From the NCBI RefSeq assembly GCF_016785095.1, contig NZ_JAEKJB010000011.1, forward strand, positions 62,001 to 126,000: 64,000 nt of DNA, given 5' to 3'. The stretch is from Alloalcanivorax marinus. GTDB taxonomy: Bacteria > Pseudomonadota > Gammaproteobacteria > Pseudomonadales > Alcanivoracaceae. Position numbers and translations under genes: made by a program. Under the pieces are notes generated by a model. That model was not told where the DNA came from, ran no database searches, and saw only the letters and a program-made list of their open reading frames with translations. Shown here piece by piece: positions 16,879 through 23,346 of this stretch (position 1 is its first letter; each line of letters begins with the position of its first letter).

Positions 16879-17484
16879 ATGAAGCTATATGGTTCTCCCG
16901 AAATTCCTGAGAGCGCAGGCCTCTACTGCTTCCGTCTTTGTTTGGCTAACCCAGAGGTGATGGGTCTTATCGGCCCTAGCCATCTCAGACCTGCTGATGG
17001 GCAGGCCCGCCTCAGGGCCCGGTTGCTAGATAGGCTAAATCTAGCCGATGAAGTACTTTCTAGTCGGGTGCTGCAAGGTAATTTGTCTGAGGATAAAGGC
17101 ACTCACCCTGCAACCAGGTTTAGCGTGTCAGCAGAGCAGGTGCAATCGCTCAATTTGGCAGCTATACGTGAAGATTTGGCGGCGATTGGTGACCCCGAAG
17201 CATTGGTTCATATCTTGGAGCGAGTTTCCCTGGCTTTGCCTCCAATCTATGTTGGTGTAACTCGCGATCAGACGCTCCGAATGCGCTATGAGCAGCATTG
17301 GCATAATTATAGATCACCGGTCCCAGGTACTTTTGGCGCCAGATTGCGCAAGCTAAGGCTTTCGTGGAACGACGTAACTTTTCATGCCATAGAGTTGCCG
17401 ACGGCGCTGGTTAGCGACCGAAATATTAAACTGTGTGAGGATTTGCTCCTCTCCTTATCGAAACCCGTATTAAGTCAGGCCTAA
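16879..17484 (+). CDS. GIY-YIG-like nuclease with a long insertion, dnd-associated
   Basis: This 201-residue protein has the GIY-YIG elements spread apart. GLY is at residues 14-16 (ESAGLYCFRL). YVG is at 124-126 (PPIYVGVTRD) followed by R134/R136 and H140 (LRMRYEQHW). A final E187 sits in LCEDLLLSLSKPVL, where the family has its metal-binding glutamate. About 105 mostly helical residues are inserted between the GLY and YVG strands, far more than usual. All catalytic positions seem present, so an active nuclease is plausible. It is first in a three-gene operon divergent from dndBCDE, where a nuclease acting on unmodified or phosphorothioated DNA would make sense. Substrate is inference. Confidence 0.6.
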   Translation: MKLYGSPEIPESAGLYCFRLCLANPEVMGLIGPSHLRPADGQARLRARLLDRLNLADEVLSSRVLQGNLSEDKGTHPATRFSVSAEQVQSLNLAAIREDLAAIGDPEALVHILERVSLALPPIYVGVTRDQTLRMRYEQHWHNYRSPVPGTFGARLRKLRLSWNDVTFHAIELPTALVSDRNIKLCEDLLLSLSKPVLSQA

Positions 17485-17495
17485 AAGGGGGAATT

Positions 17496-19568
17496 ATGAG
17501 TCGTCGCGGTGGCAAGCTGCCGGAGTGGAGCCATACTAAAGATGGCCAGTTTGGCTTTTTCTCTACTGATATTACTGTTCCAATTGAGTATATGCTGACG
17601 ACATTTGGCGTCAACGAGTTATCTCTGCTTTCTTATGCGCGCGACACGCAGACTGCACTCAACTTTGATTTGTTAATGCAGCGCGATATAGATGAAGGGA
17701 GGGCGTTGGCCGAGATTAGTCAGTATATCAGTCCTAAGGAAGGCGGATCGAAAAAGGATGACATTGTCTTTTTGCCTCCTCTTTTAGCGGCCATCGTCCC
17801 TGTAACAGAAGATGGAAGCCTTTCTCAGTATTATCCCGATTGCGAAGAAAGTGTGGGTGAAGATGGTCACGGCGAGATATACAAAAGGCGCTGGGGTCGT
17901 TTGTTTCAAGTGACACACTATGACTTAGATGATGGATATCCGCTTGCACTTGAGGTCAATGGTGAAAAGAGAGAGGTGTCAATTGACCCTAGCAAGCTAA
18001 CAGTTGAGTTCAGTCTTGCTTCTGAAGGAGCGGCGGGGGCCAAGCTGGTTGTCATCGATGGCCAGCATAGACTGTTTGCGCTGAAGCATCTTCAAAAAAC
18101 GTGTCGAGGCAAGATTGAGCGTATCTTGCTACCAGTTTGTATTCTTTACTCTCCTCTTTCAACAAAGAGCAAGGCTGCTGATCATATACCGTCTGTTCCT
18201 AAGGTCCTTAGAGATCTGTTTGTTGACGTTAACTCAACCGTAGAGCGAGTTAGTGGTCATTTCGTTATTCTTCTGTCAGATCAAACGCTTTCTAGCCCGA
18301 TATGTCGTGCATTCTGCGACGAAATAATGAAAAAGTACGACCTGGGTCGACAGGCGCTGTCTCTAGTGGAATGGAACACCAAAAACCATAAAGAATCTTT
18401 GACTATTTCTAAGAGCTATACCATTACGAGTCTTGGTGTTATTGATGAGGCGTTCAAAGCAGCCTTTAGCGATAGAGATGGCCGGAGACTCTTGGCGTAT
18501 ATGATTAATCTCGGCGAAATCGAGGACCGGTTAGATTTCGGTTTAGATGAGAATGACCAGCCTTTGCCTATGCCGAGTGAGTTCCCCTGGCGAGATTTTC
18601 GTTATCAGAACAAGCCTTATCTTGACGAATGTATAAGGAAGCATCTTGTTCCTAATCTTATAAAGATATTTTTTCATTCGGACCCATATCGTAAGCATTT
18701 TGAAATTTTTTCGCGTTTGTTCAAAACTAAGCTGGAAGATATGGCTGGTGAGCGGTGCCCTGAGGCAGAACACGCGAAAGTTGTAATAAATCATTTTCTG
18801 GATTCGAATCCTATCTATCAGAACCCTAGCGCAGAAAGCCTCAAAGCGGCGTTTATTAGCGATGTGGAGAGGGAGGCGGCGGGCTCGTATCCAAGGATAA
18901 TTAGGAATAATGTTTTCCAGCGGGGCATGCTTTCTGCTTGGTTTGGTATGATTTCTGTTGGCCGTCGTTATCAAATATCTATCCATGCTGCTACAGATGG
19001 ATTTATCCGACTTCTGGATAGGGCGCTGTCAGTCAAGATGGGCACGTTTGAAAATGATGATAAACACTATTACCTGCAAGAGTCTGTATACTCGGGAGTA
19101 AAAATACGTCCCACTAAAGAAGGTAGGGACCAGATACAACGGTTAATTACTGCCTTCCTCGGCAATGCCAAGGTTTGTGAGGAGGTTGTGGCCATAATGT
19201 CGGCTGAGGCGGGGCCTGATAATGTCGACGCGTTGAGAGATGATCTATCAAATAAAGGCCAGGCGGATGCGGCGTATTTTGCACATACGCTTTTTTCTGC
19301 GCGACGCAAGGCGTTCGTGGTTAGTTACAAAAGTGATCTTCAGCTTTCTGCGACAGAAAGAGAGAAGCTCGCCCTGGCACAGCAAGCCCTTCAGGATGCT
19401 AAAGTAAGAAAAAAAGCAGATTCGGAAATTGAAATTCCTACCGACTTTGATGATCTCGTTCGTGAGCATATAAAGCACGATTACGATCTTTCTCTTAAGC
19501 AGTTGGCCCACCTCTTGGGTTTCCAGCCTGTAGCGGAGGAGAAAGTTGAGGAGGATGTAGAGGACTAG
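17496..19568 (+). CDS. Large DGQHR-domain protein (DndB-related), dnd-associated
   Basis: The product has 690 residues. A DndB-like N-terminal half is indicated by FLPPLLAAIVPV (about 92-103), the DGQHR motif at 188-192 (VVIDGQHRLFALKH) and FVDVNSTVERVSGHF soon after. The C-terminal half, about 350 residues, is helical and is not present in DndB. Its end, HDYDLSLKQLAHLLGFQP, looks like a small helix-turn-helix. It starts 11 bases after the GIY-YIG gene with GGGGGAATT before the ATG, and the next gene follows within 4 bases. DGQHR folds are ParB/Srx-like, with possible nucleotide binding. A DNA-sensing or switching role beside the modification operon is inference. Confidence 0.7.
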   Translation: MSRRGGKLPEWSHTKDGQFGFFSTDITVPIEYMLTTFGVNELSLLSYARDTQTALNFDLLMQRDIDEGRALAEISQYISPKEGGSKKDDIVFLPPLLAAIVPVTEDGSLSQYYPDCEESVGEDGHGEIYKRRWGRLFQVTHYDLDDGYPLALEVNGEKREVSIDPSKLTVEFSLASEGAAGAKLVVIDGQHRLFALKHLQKTCRGKIERILLPVCILYSPLSTKSKAADHIPSVPKVLRDLFVDVNSTVERVSGHFVILLSDQTLSSPICRAFCDEIMKKYDLGRQALSLVEWNTKNHKESLTISKSYTITSLGVIDEAFKAAFSDRDGRRLLAYMINLGEIEDRLDFGLDENDQPLPMPSEFPWRDFRYQNKPYLDECIRKHLVPNLIKIFFHSDPYRKHFEIFSRLFKTKLEDMAGERCPEAEHAKVVINHFLDSNPIYQNPSAESLKAAFISDVEREAAGSYPRIIRNNVFQRGMLSAWFGMISVGRRYQISIHAATDGFIRLLDRALSVKMGTFENDDKHYYLQESVYSGVKIRPTKEGRDQIQRLITAFLGNAKVCEEVVAIMSAEAGPDNVDALRDDLSNKGQADAAYFAHTLFSARRKAFVVSYKSDLQLSATEREKLALAQQALQDAKVRKKADSEIEIPTDFDDLVREHIKHDYDLSLKQLAHLLGFQPVAEEKVEEDVED

Positions 19569-19572
19569 CCTT

Positions 19573-20826
19573 ATGGCGACTGTGGTTTTGCCTCAGCTTA
19601 GGCATGGGTACTCCTCGGGGGACGCAGCGGCGGCTATTACCCTTCTTGTGGAGACTTATGGGGATTCCCTGTGGATCTGCCTCGTTGGTGAGCGCCAGGA
19701 CTGTATCGACATTACGGAGGAGGCTGACTTTCCGGCGAATAGATGTCTATGGGGCGGACTGGCTTTCCATAGGGCAGCTTTGGCGGAGTTGCTAATCAGT
19801 CTAAACATCCTGAAGGGCGAAGGTGAAGAGATTGTTTTTTTAGATGAGGATATGAATGAGGAGCGGCTGATAAGTAGAGAGCTTAGCGGAGTCCACCATA
19901 GCCTTTCAGCTCTAAGGGAGGCAGCAAGCAATAAGAATGTAAGGGATGCTTACCATCATATTGGCTATCTAAAGGCTTGTCCTGTCAGCGTCTTCACAGA
20001 AACTCAGCTTTTAGTTAATTTCGTTATCAAGCTTGAAGCTTGCTGTGAAAGCCTTCTGAGGGGCCTGGGGCAAAGAGATGCGGTAGCCCATGGCGAGGCC
20101 CTGACCGGTGCTAAGCACGGGCTGTGGGATATGTGCAATTTGACGCGATGGCAACGCTTGCAGCGCGGTCTGAAGGGCTGGGTCAATGATTCTGCTGGCT
20201 TAGAGGTTAGTGCATCTTGGAGGGAGTGGTCTTGGACGCTTCAAGAGCTGACGGATATTTCTTCGACGGTGCGAGTGTCAGACCTGGAGTTTGCCTCACC
20301 GGAGCAGGTTTCGAAGGCGATGCGCTGGCACGCTGCTAGTTTTTTTGTCCTTGCCGAGTCTTATCAGGCCATGAGCTTCTACAATGTGGCATATGTTTAC
20401 CACTTTAGAGCTTTGGAGTGCTTAGTAGATGCTGCTCTTCTCCTTAGTGGAAGTTTGGATTTTCGAAGATTTCGTGATGTCCATTATTTCGTTCTTAATG
20501 GACGAAAAGTAAAGGGCTTCTTTGAGAAATGGGCGGTGTTCTCCCAAGACTACAATATGTCTTCCCGTCCTGATATAAACTTAATGGCGAATTTTGGCTC
20601 CCTCCGGAATGCTATGGATCTTACGCATGGAGGGGTGATGGCAGCGGATACAACGGTTATGTCATTTGCTGCTGAAGTGCATAAGCTTTTGGAGGTGGTG
20701 GATGGTGCTGCGTTTAGAAGGTTTTCTGTCGAGCCGCTAGTTAGAAAGTTTCGTCATTTATTCGCTCCTGACTGGTGCGTTATAGCTTTTGATTTGTACC
20801 GGGGTGCATTTTTGACGGATCATTGA
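19573..20826 (+). CDS. Unrecognised protein with HEPN-like RNx5H motif, dnd-associated
   Basis: I do not recognise this 417-residue protein. It has no signal peptide or membrane span and looks largely helical. Near the C-terminus SLRNAMDLTHGG contains R345-N346-x5-H352, which fits the R-polar-x(4-5)-H signature of HEPN ribonucleases. It lies in a predicted helix, preceded by a helix pair (YNVAYVYHFRALECLVDAAL) typical of HEPN bundles. Its start lies 4 bases after the stop of the 690-residue gene, so the two are surely co-transcribed. An RNase effector in a defence operon would fit, but a non-catalytic helical partner is possible. Confidence 0.5.
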   Translation: MATVVLPQLRHGYSSGDAAAAITLLVETYGDSLWICLVGERQDCIDITEEADFPANRCLWGGLAFHRAALAELLISLNILKGEGEEIVFLDEDMNEERLISRELSGVHHSLSALREAASNKNVRDAYHHIGYLKACPVSVFTETQLLVNFVIKLEACCESLLRGLGQRDAVAHGEALTGAKHGLWDMCNLTRWQRLQRGLKGWVNDSAGLEVSASWREWSWTLQELTDISSTVRVSDLEFASPEQVSKAMRWHAASFFVLAESYQAMSFYNVAYVYHFRALECLVDAALLLSGSLDFRRFRDVHYFVLNGRKVKGFFEKWAVFSQDYNMSSRPDINLMANFGSLRNAMDLTHGGVMAADTTVMSFAAEVHKLLEVVDGAAFRRFSVEPLVRKFRHLFAPDWCVIAFDLYRGAFLTDH

Positions 20827-20867
20827 GTTGATATGTGCCGACTAAGATTGGTGTAAAGACCTACTTG

Positions 20868-22088
20868 TCAGTTCCCCGCCAAAAATGATAATGCTTTATT
20901 GGCTACTTTTTCATGTGCGTCTTTTCGCTGAAGAAAATAGTCGTGTCTATCATAAATCCCCTCTACCCCTTTCAGCTTGTGATTCAGACACCGCTCTGCC
21001 ACGTGACTGGGCACGCCTTCCGCAGCCGCGAGGCTGCGGAAGGTGCGGCGCAGGTCATGAACGGTGAAGTGCTCCAGGTCGCCCATCTTGTTGGGTGGCT
21101 GCCGCTTGCGGCCGGTTTCCCGTCCAAACAGCTTCGAAATCGCGCGGTTGAGGGTGTCCGGACCCATGTGCGGGCGTTTGCTGGCCCTTCGCGCGGGGAA
21201 GACATAGGCAGAGCCACAGGCGAAACCTTTTAGTGTGGCGAGCCATTCCACCGCTTGGGTGGGCAGGGGGATGGAGATCGCTGTGCCGGTTTTGCTGCGA
21301 TGAGCGGGCAGCTCCCAGACGGCGGCGTCCAGATCGAATTCCTCCCAGAGGGCTTCGCAGAGTTCGCTTTTTCGTACCCCGAGGACCAGGAAGAGGCAGC
21401 ATGCCAGGTAGTTGTCTCGGCCGAAGCTGCTGATGTTCTGTCTGAAGACTTCAAAGGCGTGCTGAATTTCTTCTGGGGTGAGCGCTCGCTCTCGGCTGTG
21501 TTCCAGGCCGCCCGCGTCGGTAGCGGTGAAGGGAGCGGCTGGGTTGGTGTTGCAGAGGCCCAGCTTCATGCCGTGGCGAAACAACTGCTTGAGGTACATC
21601 AGGGTGTCGTTGGCGATGGTCGGCCTTCCGCTCTCTACGACGCGCTGGATGATCCGGCGAATGTCCTTGGGGGTCACATCGTTGATGGGGTAGTTGCCGA
21701 TTACGGGGTCAATTTCCTTGGTATAGATGCGCTTGGGGATCTGAGGGTGTTGGAGGCGCTTGGTCAGGTCGCTCTGGTACCAGTCATCGAAGAGCTGACG
21801 AGTGGTTTGAATGTCGGGGGTCTGGCGTTTCTGCTTCTCGACGAGGGGGTCCCTACCCTCGCGCAGGTCTTTCTTCATGTTTTCGGCGCGGAGCCTGGCC
21901 TCGGCGAGTGAAAGTGCCGGGTAGGCACCGAGGGTGGCTTCCCGACGTTTACCGGCGTGGCTGTAGCGCAGCATCCAATAGGGCGAGCCGGCGTTGCGCA
22001 CGCAGAAGTAGAGGCCGCCGCCGTCGGTGTGTTTCTTGGCGTCGCGTTTGGCGAGAGAGGCGACCTGGGTCGCGGTGAGCTTGGCCAT
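20868..22088 (-). CDS. int: P4-type tyrosine integrase of the yicC island
   Basis: This 406-residue integrase has the P4/CP4 layout. An N-terminal DUF4102 arm-binding domain (DGGGLYFCVRNAGSPYWMLRY) comes first, then a SAM-like core-binding region. The catalytic domain shows R in LVLGVRKSELCE, HDLRRTFRS, NHKLK and nucleophile Tyr in GIYDRHDY. The ATG at 22088 follows AAGGAG and starts MAKLTATQV as in relatives. The longer frame to 22178 runs through the repeat region and is rejected. It lies next to attR and reads away from yicC, the usual arrangement for elements that use this site. It converges with the preceding gene. Confidence 0.95.
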   Translation of the reverse strand: MAKLTATQVASLAKRDAKKHTDGGGLYFCVRNAGSPYWMLRYSHAGKRREATLGAYPALSLAEARLRAENMKKDLREGRDPLVEKQKRQTPDIQTTRQLFDDWYQSDLTKRLQHPQIPKRIYTKEIDPVIGNYPINDVTPKDIRRIIQRVVESGRPTIANDTLMYLKQLFRHGMKLGLCNTNPAAPFTATDAGGLEHSRERALTPEEIQHAFEVFRQNISSFGRDNYLACCLFLVLGVRKSELCEALWEEFDLDAAVWELPAHRSKTGTAISIPLPTQAVEWLATLKGFACGSAYVFPARRASKRPHMGPDTLNRAISKLFGRETGRKRQPPNKMGDLEHFTVHDLRRTFRSLAAAEGVPSHVAERCLNHKLKGVEGIYDRHDYFLQRKDAHEKVANKALSFLAGN

Positions 22089-22117
22089 GGGCGCTCCTTG
22101 TCCTGGGCTGTGGGCGC

Positions 22118-22193
22118 TGCCCACCATTTGGTTGATATTTAAGCAGGGAAAAGCGAAGGTGCCCACCATTTTGCCCACCTTTTATGGTGGGCA
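22118..22193. repeat. Arm-type repeat cluster at island right end
   Basis: TGCCCACCA is at 22118-22126 and 22160-22168, TGCCCACCT at 22172-22180, and an inverted copy (TGGTGGGCA) at 22185-22193. The 12-bp step between 22160 and 22172 repeats the step seen at the left end (917/929). They lie between the integrase start and attR, where arm sites and integrase autoregulation are expected. Confidence 0.6.
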
Positions 22194-22286
22194 TTGGCGG
22201 ATTTCTTTGGACTACCTGGGAAGGGAGATGGTAAGAAAGTTAAGTTAAAACAACGGATTAAAAGCTTATCTGGATTCCCTGAGACT

Positions 22287-23150
22287 TTATTCGATGTTCT
22301 GAATCTGCTCGCGCATCTGTTCGATCAGCACCTTGAGTTCCACCGCGGCGGCGGTGGTCTCCGCGTCCACGGATTTTGAGGCCAGGGTGTTGGCTTCCCG
22401 GTTCAGTTCCTGCATCAGGAAATCCAGGCGGCGGCCGATCAGGCCGCCCTTGCGGACCACGCGGCGTACTTCGGCAACGTGGGTCACCAGCCGGTCCAGT
22501 TCTTCGTCCACGTCCATTTTCTGGGCGGCGAGTACCAGTTCCTGTTCCAGGCGGTCCGGGTCCGGGTTGTCGGTGGCTTCCTGAACGCGTTGTTTGAGCC
22601 GTTCGCGCAGGGCGTCGCGGATCGCGGGCAGGGCCTTGCGCACCCGCTCCACTTCCTGCTCGACCCGGTCGAGGCGGTCCTGGATCAGCTTGGCGAGCTG
22701 TTCGCCTTCCCGGTCGCGGGTGGCGATGAGGGCGTCCAGGGCTTCGTCGAGCAACTCCAGGGCGGCGGCTTCCAGGGCGTCGCTGTCGATCTGGCGGGCG
22801 CTGAGCACGCCAGGGAACTGCAGCACCTCGAGCGGGTTGACCTGGCCGGCGTGCAGTACCAGATCGCCGACCCGGCGGGCGGCTTCGGAGAGGCGCTTGA
22901 CCAGGGCTTCGTTGAGTTCCAGTTCGGCGTCGGTGTCATCGGGCTGGTAGCGGAGGGTGATGTCCACCTTGCCCCGGCCCAGGCGTTGCCGGCAGCGTTC
23001 GCGGAGGGCGTTTTCCAGGCCGCGCAGAGCGTCGGGGAGGCGCGGCATGAGCTCCAGGTAGCGGTGGTTCACCGAGCGGAGTTCCCAGGCCAGGTCGGCT
23101 CCCTGGAGGCGACGGTCGGCGCGGGCGAAGGCGGTCATGCTACGGATCAT
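22287..23150 (-). CDS. yicC: YicC/YloC-family endoribonuclease
   Basis: The protein is 287 residues, full length for YicC. It starts MIRSMTAFARADRR and has SVNHRYLEL early on. The C-terminal DUF1732 block is present (KMDVDEELDRLVTHVAEV, then GRRLDFLMQELNREANTLASKS, ending in a helix with QMREQIQNIE). Members are Mn2+-dependent endoribonucleases implicated in small-RNA turnover. Its last codons are the attachment site of the adjacent island. It precedes the rph-pyrE block on the chromosome, but here the two-component genes lie between. Confidence 0.95.
   Translation of the reverse strand: MIRSMTAFARADRRLQGADLAWELRSVNHRYLELMPRLPDALRGLENALRERCRQRLGRGKVDITLRYQPDDTDAELELNEALVKRLSEAARRVGDLVLHAGQVNPLEVLQFPGVLSARQIDSDALEAAALELLDEALDALIATRDREGEQLAKLIQDRLDRVEQEVERVRKALPAIRDALRERLKQRVQEATDNPDPDRLEQELVLAAQKMDVDEELDRLVTHVAEVRRVVRKGGLIGRRLDFLMQELNREANTLASKSVDAETTAAAVELKVLIEQMREQIQNIE
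22291..22309 (+). repeat. yicC: attR: right copy of island attachment repeat inside yicC 3' end
   Basis: This is the partner of 828-846 (18 of 19 identical). It covers the last codons of yicC (minus strand ...EQIQNIE, stop TAA at 22287-22289). The protein end is thus unchanged by integration, while the stop codon is provided from the island side. Confidence 0.75.
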
Positions 23151-23346
23151 GGGCGTCCCCGTGGGCTGCGATTACGAGTGAGGGCGTAGTGTACCGGTTC
23201 GGTGCGCGGCTGACATTGACCTCGGGCGGGGTGGCGCGGGCTCGCCCCCCTGTTCGTGGGGGGTACGTCTCGCGGGCGGCGTCTTAGCATGGCCGGCGAA
23301 CTGTTCGGGATGAGCGAGGCGCGAAAGCAATGACCGGCGCCGCCGG

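Noticed and set aside
16879..20826. Possibility that the trio is a known dndFGH/dptFGH set
   Set aside because: None of the three shows the expected DptF or DptH ATPase motifs (no Walker A/B). The lengths and domains do not fit.
20868..22178. Longer integrase start at 22178
   Set aside because: The extra 30 residues run through the arm repeats and lack similarity. The ATG at 22088 has AAGGAG and the family start.
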